Below the pieces are notes generated by a model. The model had not been told where the DNA came from. It searched no databases and was given only the letters and a program-made list of their open reading frames with translations. This document shows positions 15,201 through 28,029 of a stretch of 64,000 nt of DNA, one piece after another. The translations under genes were made by a program, and so were the position numbers. How positions within the stretch are numbered: the first letter of the stretch is position 1; each line of letters opens with the position of its first letter. This stretch comes from Hybos culiciformis (lineage: Eukaryota; Arthropoda; Insecta; Diptera; Hybotidae), in NCBI GenBank assembly GCA_964007475.1, contig OZ023273.1, positions 18,985,922 through 19,049,921 of the forward strand. The letters are read 5' to 3'.

Positions 15201-17111
15201 CATTTAAACAAACCTTATTTAGGAGTTTTTTACCTGTGTAAAAAAATTTTTTTTAAACATTTTAATTTTGTGAAAATTTTTTTTTCCAAAAGTCTACTTT
15301 TTCGAATTTTTTTTTAGGCTTCGCAGAAATTTTCGAAAGATGCCATTTGAATGGCATTTGGGAGTAGTTAATTTTAGTTTTTTGAATATTGTCGATACGA
15401 TAAAGGAAAGTGTCAAAAAAGGTCTTCGAAATTCGAAAAACAGACCAAAATTCCTATTTTCCGCGTCTTAAATCGAAATGCTGAAAACGGGCACCACCCA
15501 TAGTGCTTAATTCTAATTCAATAAATTTGTATAAGAAATAACTTTATTTTTTATTACGATTGTGCCAGTACGTTTGCCTGGGTGAATTTAAATTAAATTT
15601 TACATCAAAATTAAAGTTAAATTAAGTTTGTAAAATATTATTTTATATCAATTTAACAACAAATGCAAAATGTAATATATTTTATATAGAGAAATTTAAA
15701 TTGAATGAAGAAGGAAATGCTGATTTTTATTTTTATTGAAAAAAAAAAACTAATAATTATGCATTGTATCTGTATGTACAAATATAATATATATATGTAG
15801 TTTATAGTCTTGTTGAGGTAAACTCAGATACAAAATAGAAGATGCAATGCAAACTTTTAATGTCTATAAAATTCTTACAACGATAAAATATATTTTCTTG
15901 TTTCCTATTATGCGTTTATTTTATTTCATTATTTTTATTTTTTTTTCAATTAAAAAGAGTGATGTAATCCTTCAATTCAAAATGATTTATGAGTATTATA
16001 CGTACATAAGTTGTTTTGTTTAATGCATTCCAAGTAATTGAAACAAAAAAAAATGATTTCTATTATTCTTATTTCTATTGCATAATTTTATTTACACATT
16101 AAATTTCCATTTACATAAAATGAATGTGAAACTTCTACAGAAATAGAAATAATATATATGAATGTATAAGTATTTAACATATTATATTTTCATACAATCT
16201 GTAATATATTACATATAGTTAAAACATAATCACTCAGTCAGATTGTTCAATTTACCCTGAAAGTCTACCGTTTATATAAGACAGAAATTTAGAAATTTTT
16301 ATTTTTTTCAAAAAAATTAAATTAAATTTTCACATTAGAGTTTTTATATGTAAAAGAAAATATTTTCGTTATTCTTTTATTTTCTGGATTTGTTTCTATA
16401 TTTAATGTTAGGTGCTGTGATATCAATTTTATTCCGAATATCAAATTTTTGTAATAATTATAAATTTTCATAGCAAGTCAGAATGAAAAATTATGAAAAT
16501 TGAAAACATATAACATGATATTTGAGAAATTAAAATTACCCCTGCGATGATGTTGCTCATTTAAGTCTTTTATATGAGTAATGAAAGATGATATATTTTA
16601 ATTTTTAGTAAGTGTATTTCTATTACATTGTATTCTATTTATAAATATTAAAATAAAAAATAATAATAATAATATGAAGAAAATAATATACATATAATTT
16701 TTCTCAATCATTTTGATACGCAGTCACATTATTTTTAATTTAATAATTTAATAGTTTTCACTAGCTGTGAATGATTTGATTAAAGTAAAAAACTAAATAT
16801 GTTAACCTAGAATTTAACCATTTGGAAAATGATTTCATGATTAAATGTATGTATGTATAATTCAAAAAAAAAAAAAAAAGGATTACACCGCTTTGCACGG
16901 TTTATTATTTTATTAAGTGTATAATTATGTAGCATAACTACGCATATAATAGTTAATATTTTGTATACGTTTGAATTTTCTACTTTTTTAATATTTATTC
17001 ATTATTTTTCAGTTTATACGTTTATAATTTTATAATATATCTGTTTTCATAGCAAATAAATATAATAGTGGAGAGAAGAGTTTTCTACAAAACTTATACC
17101 ATATCCATATC
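9293..17111. other. Gene-free AT-rich spacer
   Basis: About 7.8 kb without a supportable gene. It holds poly-A/T runs, repeated taattaatta blocks near 10916-10960, and a slightly GC-richer patch near 15120-15500 that contains a small hairpin (atgccatttgaatggcat at 15339). Nothing in that patch gives an open frame or recognisable family. Confidence 0.6.
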
Positions 17112-17149
17112 TACACCCAGAAAAAAAAATTGTTAAATTAAAAGATTTT

Positions 17150-17335
17150 ATAGGTAAAATTAACAAAAAATCTTTATAGATTTTGCGCAAAAGGGTTTAT
17201 AGTTAAATTAAAATTGCAAAAATTGTTAATTCAAAAGACATATTACATTGTTAAAATTAACACAAAATTGTTATATTTAAAATGTTAAGTTGTTATTATA
17301 ACAATTTTAGCAGTTGAGAAAAAAATATATTGTTA
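17150..17335. repeat. Left subterminal TTGTTA/TAACAA motif cluster
   Basis: Between the left terminus and the T-rich block the sequence is dense in short copies of GTTAA, TTGTTA and TAACA in both orientations. A similar cluster lies on the right side of the same element at about 17915-18310. Subterminal arrays of short motifs are often transposase-binding sites; that role is inferred here. Confidence 0.4.
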
Positions 17336-17384
17336 CGGTGCCAAACTGTTAAATTAACTATTCGAAATAATTATTTTAAAATAG

Positions 17385-17755
17385 TTTTTTGTTTTTTTTA
17401 TTTTTTTGGTTTGTTTTTGTTTTTTTTTCGCCTTTTTTTGTTTTTTTTTCGCCTTTTTTTTGTTTTTTTTTTGGTTTTTTTTTTTGTTTTTTTTTTTTGT
17501 TTTTTTTTTTGGTTTTTTTTGGTTCTTTTTTTTTTGTTTTTTTTTTTGTTTTTTTAAATTTTTTTTTTGTTTTTTTTTTTAAATTTCTTGGTTTGTTTTT
17601 GTTTTTTTTTTTGTTTTTTTTTTCGCTTTTTTCGTCTTTTTTGTTTTTTTATTTTTTTTTTATTGGTCACCCATCTAAGTACTATCACTACGAGACGTTG
17701 CTTAACCGCTGTGTTCAATTTGATGTAGAGTCTTCCACTGAGCTATGTCAGTAAT
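17385..17755 (-). mobile_element. 5S-rRNA/tRNA-like SINE with long A-rich tail
   Basis: Read on the minus strand, 17747-17731 contains a tRNA-type A box (TAGCTCAGTGG). The stretch 17707-17665 closely resembles the internal control region of 5S rRNA (GTTAAGCAACGTC, then TAGTACTTAGATGGGTGACC), and 17664-17385 is an A-rich tail interrupted by C and G. A polymerase III head followed by an A-rich tail fits a SINE with a 5S-derived component, as in the SINE3 class. The 5' half of 5S rRNA is not recognisable, so this is not a functional 5S gene. The 5S similarity is judged from memory of conserved 5S sequence. No target duplication was found. Confidence 0.55.
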
Positions 17756-17803
17756 ATACAACAATGTATTAAATAGAAAATATAAATTCGGTAATATAAA
17801 CAT

Positions 17804-17896
17804 AATAAATATTTATCTTGTTAAATTAAAGAACTCCGCTCTTAACTTGTCTCGTTAAGAGCGGAGTTCTTTAATTTAACAAGATAAATATTTATT
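17804..17896. repeat. Perfect 43-bp inverted repeat with 7-base loop
   Basis: Positions 17804-17846 and 17854-17896 are exact reverse complements over all 43 bases, separated by ttgtctc. The inner part of the stem is GC-richer (gaactccgctcttaac) than the outer part. The lack of any mismatch implies recent formation, gene conversion or selection on the stem. It lies inside the 17114-18343 element, between the 5S-like segment and the right motif cluster. Confidence 0.95.
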
Positions 17897-17914
17897 TTAA
17901 AAGTGTAGCTTTTT

Positions 17915-18310
17915 AAATCAACCAAAACTTTTTTTTAACAATGCCGTATTTACTTTGACAATTTTTATTGTTATATGTACCATTTTTAAATAACAACAAA
18001 AACATTATTTCAAAAGCTTTTATTGTCATATCAACAATTGAATGTGTAATTGTTATAATAACAGAAGAGTTTTTAATTTAAAAGAGAGAATAGTAAAATT
18101 TTATTTCTTTCGAAAGAAACATATTTAAAATAACAATTAATGTTGTTAAAATCACAATTTTCAGCTTTTACTAAATAACTGTTTGAAACATTTTAAAATA
18201 ACAAAATCAAATGTTAAAATAAGAAGCATCTTTACTTAGATCAAATACTTATTAGTTTAATTTAAAAAATTTCTCTTTAACATCAACAATTTTTGTTTAA
18301 CAGTTAAAAA
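17915..18310. repeat. Right subterminal TAACAA/TTGTTA motif cluster
   Basis: The right side of the inverted-repeat element is again dense in TAACA, TTGTTA and GTTAAA motifs in both orientations, mirroring the left subterminal region. The sequence is otherwise AT-rich with no open frame. Confidence 0.4.
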
Positions 18311-18345
18311 TCGTTAATTTAACTAGCATTTTTTTTCTGGGTGTA

Positions 18346-20525
18346 ATATATAAGAATACTTGAATGTATTAAATATCTTAGTATACACTTTCACAATAGC
18401 GAAAATAAGATTTTTAGTCGAAGCGATAGAGTTTTAAATAATGGTGTGTCGATCACTTATTATTATCTACTTATTTGAAATTTAATCTCATACCGTAGTT
18501 TATAAGTTGTCCAATGTATATGTATGTATGTATTTTCATAATTCAAAAAGTTGAAAATCAAATCTTAGAAATGTGTAATAATTTTAAAAAAATATTAAAC
18601 TTAAAGTTTCAGATGCAAGAAGGCAAAAGTTAATCCTATTAGTATTTATTTTTAAAGCTTCGAAAAATGTACAAAAATTGTTAAACTATTGATGCAGTTT
18701 CATTAAACTTTTTATATAAATATTAAATATATATATTACAAAGAAAAAAAATCCCGCATATGAATTTTTTTTTCAAAATATATATGAATGAATTTCTAAT
18801 TTTTTGATTTTTCATTATAAAAAATGTAAAAAAATAATATTCTGTGAATTCGTGCGTAATTTAAACATAAATATAATAATTTGTTAGAACTATTAAAAAA
18901 AAAAAGGGACATTATTTTTTATCTGCATTTTTATCTTTAAAATGGCAATAATTGCGTTCTGTGTTGAAAATATAAAACGCCCTTCGAATGTAATATAATA
19001 AAAAGAAAATAATACAAAAAAAAACTAAAATTTATTCTTTTACCAAAATTAAACTGAAAAAGTTATTTAAAACATCTGCTTTGAAATAAAATAAAATTGT
19101 CTAAAAATCTAAATTGCTGAAAAGGAACAAAATAAAACTATTATACGAGGAGAAAAAAAAACGCATTACTACACTTCAATAATCATTAATAAAAACTTTC
19201 TCTCTCTCTTTCTTTCTTTCTGTGTATAATTTCTACTATTTTTATTCATACATATATTTTTTGCTGTTTAAAGGATTTCTTTCATGTTTTGGTGATTATT
19301 TCTTTTTATTTGTTAGTTTTTTTTTTATTTCTTGCATGCCTGCCTATATTCCTCCTTTCACACAACATTATTTTTTTTTTTTATATTTAGGTATAGTTTT
19401 CATGTTGATTACTCGGTATCTTCAAATATAAAAAAAAAAACTCAATTTATTTTAATCTTTTAATCTACATTGTAAAGAAAACCGCAAAATAAAATCTATT
19501 ATAAAAGTGATTTAAAAAAAAATAATTTAACTTTTTTTTTTATTTTAAAGGATATTTAATCAAAATTTTTAACATTTGCATAGAGATAGAGTAAACTATC
19601 TTAGATTGCAGTTGAATGGGAAATTTATCTAGATTTCACTAAAGAATTATGTAGATTGAATAGGATGTTTGTATTAGTCCTAAGACCTAACTAATTCTCT
19701 TGTCAGCAGTTCTTTGTGAACAATATTGAATTTCGGTTTATATGTTTGGGCAGAAAAGTAGAAGAATTGTAGGTACTATGTATTTAAAAGGCCCTAAATT
19801 TTCAAGTTATCAGATCATAATGCTGAAATTTAGTCTTAAATAATACGGGATAACAAATTATGCTGTATATGACTTGTGACAACTATATTATAAATAATTT
19901 TATGAAGTAGAATAGGATAAAAGGGAATATTATTATATGTATACCTATACTACTTCTAAATATTATTTTCCCACATTTTCTTCTTTATTTAATATTTTTG
20001 AATATTCTTTTGTATATAGAGGAAATAGATATTAACATTACCATGTACAGTGTTTACTAAGGATATTTTATAAATATAAATTTAAACAAAAAGGACATTA
20101 AAAGCGACTGGTTTATATTTCTGGCCCTAAATTGACTTTCACCAAAATAAAAAAAAATAAAAAATTAAATTTGTTTATTGAGGTGTTTTTTTTTTTTTTT
20201 GATAATATATTATTGGCGTGAACACAAAGAAAAATATATTGCTAAAAAAAAAAAAATTTATGAGAAATGTTCAGAAGACTTGCATATTATGTGATCAATA
20301 AATTCTAAATATTTCATAAACAAATATCATGGGTTTGAATTGAAATATGGGAAGGCGATTACTATTGTTTATACTTAAAGTATTTCCTATCGGAAATTGA
20401 AATAGTAAATATTGAGAGAAAGAGAAAAAAAAAACTGTAGAAATATTGCACGACTTTTTAGTTATTATCGTTTTCATTCAATCTTATAAAAATAGGTTAC
20501 CTTTCTTCCAATTTGATAAATATTC
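18346..20525. other. Gene-free AT-rich spacer
   Basis: No gene is supported. It contains a CT-rich run near 19198-19222 (ctctctctctttctttctttc) and several poly-A/T runs. Open frames here are short and follow T-rich tracts. Confidence 0.6.
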
Positions 20526-20795
20526 CAATAAAAAGGTGGGTGCTCAAAGGTTTATGTGGGGTGAGCCGCATGTTGGAAAATCATAAAATACTGTAGAGCC
20601 GAAAAATTATCAATGCAAACTTAAATTTAAATTTTATTATGATAATTAATATGTGCACAAAAATCTGCAAAATTATAAGAAAATTATATAATAAAATACA
20701 AAATTTCAGTTAAACTTAATAATTTATTGAGCCACAACAAAATTTAGAAGAGCCTCATGCGGCTCATGAGCCGCAGTTTGGGCTTGTCTGAATAT
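20526..20795. mobile_element. hAT-like non-autonomous relic
   Basis: The right end carries agagcctcatgcggctcatg followed by agccgcagtttgggct. This recalls the subterminal 'gcggctc...gagccgcagtttg' pattern common in hAT superfamily elements of animals. The left side has a matching GTGAGCCGCATG and GTAGAGCCG. The ends are only roughly complementary, the interior is AT-rich without a transposase, and no 8-base target duplication was found, so it is a decayed copy. Assignment rests on motif recognition from memory. Confidence 0.45.
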
Positions 20796-23700
20796 GTGTC
20801 ATATATTGGTGCCAAATCTTATTTCAGAATAATCTAATAAAAAAATTTTGAATTAAGGTTAAAAAGAATGAATTCTTTCTCATTGTTAGAGCTTTTATAT
20901 GTATACATATAACAAAATTGAATGATGAAATTTTGAAAAATAAAAATATATTTTTTTTTGTTTCATATATTTCCTACAGCTTCTCAATAAAATATTAATT
21001 TCAATTGTAAACCTGTATATGGCAGATAAATTTATATTTCTGTCATTAAATTGAATTTGAATGTAAAACAGAATTAAAAAAATAAAAATAAAAACAAAAT
21101 ATTAAAACTAAAGTTACAGAAAGCACAAATACCTGCATCACAGGACTTCAAAATGTAACTCCCCGGAGTATTTATAATTTTAGTTCAAATCAAAATAATT
21201 GTTATATAAAACGTAGTAGTGCTATAAGCTATATGAATAATATTATAAAAATTAACAGGAATAAATTTTATTTTGATAGGTAAAAGAAGGATCTATTTTT
21301 AATGACTTTTTCTATCCTTAAATTGTATTTTTTTTTTTTTACTTTTATGGGTTTAAAGTTCGGAAAGGTGTTTTCACTTTGGGAATTCATTAAATATTTA
21401 TAACACAAAGAAAGAAAAAGTGAGAAAATACTTTAATGTGTTGTGAATGGGATTTGGGTCATTAGTTTAATTTTGGGTAATTTCAATCAATTAAAATGGT
21501 TATATATCAATTTAAATTTTTTTGAAAGACTTACATACACATGTAGCATACATAATATCTTAATTACTTAATATAATGAAATTTTATTTTAAATTTTATA
21601 TGAACAAAATCTTGTTAAAATTTAAAAGAAAAACATTTAGGTTGCAAAAATTGAGTAAGCAATTAAAATTAACTTATGGCTTTCTGATCAATAATAATTA
21701 TTGATAAAGGTTTGTCTATTAATGAATTATTCATATAATAATAATTAAGCAAGGTTATGGTTGACTTTGAAGGAAAATATCTTATTTTCAAATTCTATAT
21801 TAAAAACCAATTAGAGCTCAAAAAGAAAACTCTAGATATGATGTTGAATGTATATAAGTAAGTAGTCTACATATATGATTGGGAATGTGTATATACGTGA
21901 GTCATTAAGCACGCCCAAATATATGAATTCGGATGCTTTCGGATGAATTCGGATGTTTTCTTTTATCTTTTTTATTCATTTTATTATAATTAGACTTTAA
22001 GTATAAAGTTTTGCATATCTTTTTTTTTTTGATATTTTTATACTGTTTGTTGAAAATAAATTAATTTCCGATTCTTAAATGGTCATGTGTATATTGAAAT
22101 CTTTCAATCCCTTTATTTTTGAAAAAAAAAAGGAAAAAATTATATATTTATCACTTCCATAAATATTTTCTATGGTTCAATAAATTTGTTATTTATGGCT
22201 TATTTAATGAATTGCTTCGACAAAAAAAAAATTCTGAAAATTATTTGATTCTTATCGTTATAATTTATTGTTTCACAAACATGACCCCTTAGCGAATCGC
22301 GATTAAAACACCCTTTTTTGCAAAAAAAAAAAATAAAAAAAAATAATGGGATTTTCAAGCTAGCGTAAAACTTTTATAAAATTCATTCATATTAAATCTC
22401 CTTAGTTCCTATATAAATGAATGAAAAATATATATAGGAAATGAAAATATAGCATGGACATAAACTCATTAATGAGTATGTATTTAGAAGTATGTAATCT
22501 AAAAGATAATTAAAGCTTCATTGTTACAAAATTGATTTTTTTTTTTCGTGAAGTAGGAAATCCGTCACTTTCATCATTCAAGTAATATCCAAAAACAAGG
22601 TTTTAGATTATATAGAAATAATTTTTTTTTTTCAACAAAATTCTGTTTTGCTTATTCAAATTAAAATAAATTTTCTTTTTTATTTTAATATATTTTTATG
22701 GATAATAAATGTGACATAAATGAAGGAAAACTAAATTGGTATTGGTCTTGTGAGACATAATCCCTTTGGATATAAAACGGTTATTTTGGTTTAAAATTAC
22801 TTAAAATAGACAAAAATAAAATTATCTATCATAAGGGAAAATATTTATTATGTTTATGCGAAATTTGTGTTTTTTTTTTTTGTTGCTTAAAAGTTTTTAA
22901 ATATTACCCAAAACTTCCCCTTTGTAATAAAATATGATCCAATAATTTATGATATAAAATTTATGAAATTCGATAAAAATTATATGAAAATAAATCAAAT
23001 TTAAGAGTTACTGGTTTTTGTTTATACCAATTTAGTTTCTTTCATCATCTTTATAAAAATAAAGGAAATTTTCTAATATTATATATGTGTATTTGTATGT
23101 AATTCAGATATAAAATCCTTGTAAATGTTGTATTTCATAAAAACATAAAGTTATATATTTTTCTCAATCGATAATTTTGTTGTTTCTATGAATATTTATT
23201 TATGTATAATTCTGACTTACATCTGATTAAAAACGAACTTTTTTTTCAACAGAAAATTATAATATTTAATTCAATTATGTTAATTATGTTCATTTGCCTT
23301 CTCTATTTATATAAACATAACATTAATATGACACGGTTGTTAATAAATTTATAATCAATATTCTAATTATCTAATTAGAGGGTCATTATATCACTTTATT
23401 AATTTTAACCCATTTATTTAGAATGTATTAAAACTAAAAATTCTAACTAACTACAAGAAATTGTAAATATTATTTACTTCTAATATTATGTAAAGACTTA
23501 AGATTAATATAACTTTTATAAAACACATGATAAAAATAATCCATGATGTGCCTGTTGTAATTATTAAGAGTAGTACATGAATAAGACTTTCGAAGTATAT
23601 ATATTAAAACGTCATATGATTAGATTATTATATTTCATACTATTATTTCTAGTTGGATTGGGATAATACCATTTTTATTAAACAGTTGAAACATAAATGA

Positions 23701-26700
23701 AATAAATCAAGATATAGCAGTACAGGAACATTAAACACTTGATTAAAAAATATTTAACATTGGATACCCTTTTTTCTTTTTTGGTTCTCTTTTTTCTTAC
23801 TTAATTCTCCGACTCCAACTAAAAAAAACAAATGAGAATGTTGGTTTTTTTTTGTTTCTTTTTTTTCTCTAATTATTGTGTGGCATATACGAACAACATC
23901 GATTTATTAAGAAAAAATAAAACATTGATTCTCAAATTTTGTTCATTAAGATTTATCTTTATTATATATAGTTTTTGGTTGAATATATATTTTGACAAAA
24001 TACATTTATATGTTATATACACTATACTTAATTAAAATTAAACCGATTAAATGGAAACTAATAAATAATAAATCTAACAATAGAAATCGATTTATTCAAG
24101 AAAGAAATTTAGAAAGAAAAAAAGATTAAGTATGTATGTAATTAATGAAATTCGAATTGAACATTATATTATTGAGGAATTGAAAAATTATGATTGAAGA
24201 TACTTTTGATACAGTTAACTAATATACAAATGACAAGTCATCTTCATATAACAATGAATGAAACAGACTAAAGGTAGAATCATTTAATATTTAAAATATC
24301 AAAATTTTCTTTTCTTTGCAGCTACAGTTTATTGAATTATAACATTTCACTAAAAAAATTAATATTAAAAATTTAAACAATTAAAAAATAAAATAAAAAA
24401 AAATTAATGAAGTACTATCCACATGAATAATAACTATATATGAAAATGACAAAAAATTATAAAATATTGTATATGCAAAAAAGAGAAAAGTTTTTCATAC
24501 ACTTGTCCATGTTCAAGTCCATACATCCTGAATTTCAGAATTTGCACACATTATAATATATACCATATATTACAAAAATAGTGAAAAATATATAAAAAAA
24601 AAAAATTGAATGAATTTGATGATCTCGACATGATAGTAAAAAAAGCAATCTTCTTTAATATTTAATTTTTTCTTCTCTCTTTCATAAGAATAAATCCATG
24701 TAGTTAATAAAAAAAAAAAAAAAAATCAATATTATTATTGAACATGATGAACACATAGAGCACCACCATTCACAAATATTTTCATTTCACTTGAATAATA
24801 TTTGCAATAGTCTTAATAGAGAATAGAATATTTATTTTGAAAATTTCAACAAGAGAATGAATGTAACGTCAATTTAACATTAAAATATCTAAGATTTCTT
24901 TTTTTTTTTTTTTTTTTTGCTTTCGACACAAATAATTTTAACAAGAGGAATAAAATAATGTCATAAATTTTATTTATTTCCTTGTTGGGGACAAAAACAA
25001 AAAAAACAAAATAAAATAAAGGAAAGTTCAGGATTTGGAATATTTTGATGATGTGTCACGACGAGGAAAAAAGAACATAAAAGTGAATAAAAGAAACAAT
25101 AAAATAGAATTTCGAACAAATTTATTTATGCTTTTTTTGGCGCATTTATCGCTTAAATATAATATATCGAATTCTTTTTTTTTTAATAACACTAATATTA
25201 TATTGTTTTGAATGTAAGGGATTTTTGTAATGTTTTTATTATACATTTTTTGCTGTATAGTATATAAATGGGGTTTAAAATTTCAATAAGTTTAATACAA
25301 CATAATTTGTGCAAAAAAAAATATAGTAAGAGCATATGAGTTTATGGGAATTTAGTTTAATCTTGACATTTGAAAAATGTGTAATATTGGATTTTCTTTA
25401 TTTCAAATGCGGCTTTATTAAAAGATGTAAGTTTTATCTCTTTTTATTTTGCTTGAGGAACTACGATCGATTAAAATTGTTAAAAAATATGATTTTAAAC
25501 ATCTTTTCATTGCAATCAAGTTTTTCTATTCTGCCAAAGATAAAAAAATTGTTTGTTGTCACATAAGGAATCTATTAATGACAACCTTCTTATTTAAAGA
25601 TTAATTTTTTCACTAAAATTATTAAAGTTATAGCTTATACTTACTGATGTATGTTCAATGTCAAAAATAATTTATTTGAGCTCACCTGAAAGAAAAAAAA
25701 ATTTAAATCTTTGTTAATAAATATTCAAAATACGAAATTAAAAAAAAACTATACCCAATTTTTTTAAATTAGAAGTTAAGAAAAATTTTTGTTTCTTATC
25801 CAATTACACTCAATTACACTGTTTAACGCAGGAATTTTATTCATCTCCGAGTCAATATTTTTATTACATTTGGAATTTCGGTTTTCGTCTACCAATGAAA
25901 TTCTATCTATCTGTATGTCAATGTTTCGTTTTATTATAAAACTTTATTAGGACCACAACAGAAAATTATTAAAATTTAAATTTCTTAATTAACAGATTCT
26001 AAAAATAAAAGGCATAAAGCAATCTTCTTACTAAGTTACCACAAATCATACCAAAAATGTATTAATATTTAATTACACTACTATTTGACATTTAACGCAC
26101 GTTTCCAATTTTTTCTTTCATTTTTAAAACGATTTTATTTATGGTAATTAAAACAAAAATATGGTTGTCTTCACAACAAACGCTCTTTGATGGGATAGTC
26201 AACAACAACATAGAAATCGAAGCAAGGCGTTTCTAATTGTAATCGAAAATGATTTTTTTTCTTTTTGAATAAATTTAGCAATATTTGAAGAATGTTTCTG
26301 AATAAAAAGTAGTCAAAAGAGAAAAATACAAAAATATAAAAAAAAAAAATAATTTATTCCAAAATCTCAAAGCTAAAACCAAAAAAAAAAAAATGATAAT
26401 AATAAAAACTATAGCTTTCATCATTTTTACTCAATTAAGCCACTTAAATTGGTTTTTTTTGTTTGGTAATAAAAACTCCCAATTGACATTTTTATAGTTT
26501 TCTATATATATAGAGAAAATATTGAATTTTTGAAGGGAATCCATTCAATAATTTTAATGACAATATCTTTTGTTATTATTTTTTCTTCCTCAAGTTTATA
26601 TCATTCGGAAAAGAATAGTACATATGTATAGAAATTGTGCATGTGCATAACCAGAACGAATTTCTAGAAATTCATAAATTTATGAAAAATAATAAAAAAA

Positions 26701-28022
26701 ATTTTGTTTTAAAATACAATAATTTATATGTAATAAGTTCCTTTAATTTTATCTTGAAAAACCATAATTCTGAACAATTAATTGGTATATGTTTAATTTT
26801 AATTGTATTATACAATGGTTTACTAAAACATAACATAAAAGTCCTCGTCTCAGGGACTCAATGGACTTGCTCTTGTTTTTCCATTTTATTTAACCATATT
26901 GTAATTTAATTTCTGTTTTTTTTATAGATATCTAATACTTACTCATTTTTATTTATTTTTTATTTTGAATTCTGCTTTATTTATTTTCCTTTTATTTCAC
27001 AATTTTATTTTTTTTTAATCTTAAAGCTAGACATATGTTTTTTTTTTTTTTTTTTAATAACTAATGTCCCTATTTCGAAATCCCTAGTTAATCTATTTTC
27101 TTATTCTATTTTGTTTTTTATGTCTATTTATCTTATTTTATATTATTTTACATTATTTTATACTAATACTTACTCATATATGTGTAGAATTGTGTGAGGC
27201 GCTTATTTTTGAAAACAATTGCTACACATATTTACATTTGGCACAACATATTTCGTATTTTCTAGTGGTTTGTTTTTTTTTTTAATTAAAATTGGTCCGT
27301 GATGTCAAAAAGCCTTGTTAATGTAGGAAAGTATAACAATAGTATTAACATTCATTATCTTAGACCATATTTTTTTAAAATTCTTAATGAGTGTACCTAT
27401 ATTTACATAGTATTAAATTACATATTGCTTCAATTTTCTATATATTATGGATGACATTATGCATTAAAATTTAATAAAATAACATTTTCAAAAAAAAAAA
27501 TGGCTCTTATAACATTTTAATTCTTTAATAATTTTGTTTTTGGAAATTATAAAACGTATTGCGTATATTCTTAATAATCAAAAATATTTCATGTGGACAC
27601 AAAAGTATTTTATCAAATGATAAAATTTGAAAACCAATATTATATTCTTTGTTGACATTTAAATAAAACCGCATTTTCAGACAGATAATTTTAACTTAAT
27701 AAAAAATTATGAATTTTCACCATATTTAGTTAATTATAATTTGATTTTAATATTTTATTTAACTTTATAATTGTAGATGTATTCTAGTATTAAAAGGACT
27801 AATTGGGCTTTAAATTTATATTTCAGTATAGTTTTTCCTTCTTTATAATTAAATAATCAAAATTTTATTTGAAAAAAGTGTTATTAGAAAATCAGGAAAT
27901 TTGATGTTTAAATTTGCGAATATAAAAATACTAATAAATATAATATAATTGCATGGATAGAATTTTCATGGACGGCAAGAAAATTTCGTTTAAATAATAA
28001 AAATTAACAAAGTTACTGAGTA
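20796..28022. other. Gene-free AT-rich spacer
   Basis: About 7.2 kb with no supportable gene. It includes a two-unit 20-base tandem repeat at 21925-21960, poly-T blocks near 24900-24919 and 27038-27055, and TTATTTTA-type simple sequence near 27127-27165. A 90-codon frame at 26637-26909 has no recognisable features and is probably chance. Confidence 0.6.
21925..21960. repeat. 20-base tandem repeat, two copies
   Basis: gaattcggatg followed by a ttttc-type spacer occurs at 21925 and 21945. Three copies of the core cggatg appear within the stretch. Confidence 0.7.
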
Positions 28023-28029
28023 GATTATA

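Larger units (their letters stand above)
17114..18343. mobile_element. 1.23 kb TA-flanked terminal-inverted-repeat element
   Basis: The left end reads CACCCAGAAAAAAAA and the right end is its reverse complement (ttttttttctgggtg). Similarity between the ends continues inward for roughly 35 bases, including a shared GTTAAATTAA block. Both ends are bordered by TA (17112-17113 and 18344-18345), as expected of a TA target-site duplication. No transposase frame is present, so the element is non-autonomous. The interior is composite: flanks rich in TTGTTA/TAACAA motifs, a long T-rich block, a 5S/tRNA-like segment, and a perfect hairpin, each listed separately. TA duplication is typical of the Tc1/mariner superfamily, but I cannot assign the family from the ends alone. 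Confidence 0.75.

Noticed and set aside
15120..15500. GC-richer patch with a small hairpin, considered as a transposon or exon
   Set aside because: No consistent open frame, terminal repeats or family motifs were found. The flanking gtaccac and gcaccac segments are not convincingly complementary.
17665..17707. Functional 5S rRNA gene
   Set aside because: Only the internal control region resembles 5S rRNA. The 5' half and the 3' stem partner are missing.
17330..17754. Two overlapping plus-strand frames encoding Phe-rich proteins
   Set aside because: They are translations of the T-rich block, which is the A-rich tail of a minus-strand retroelement, and run into the 5S-like segment. They are not coding.
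24600..24920. CRISPR-like or regularly spaced repeats
   Set aside because: Only mononucleotide tracts recur. There are no regularly spaced repeats here or elsewhere, and the DNA is from an animal.
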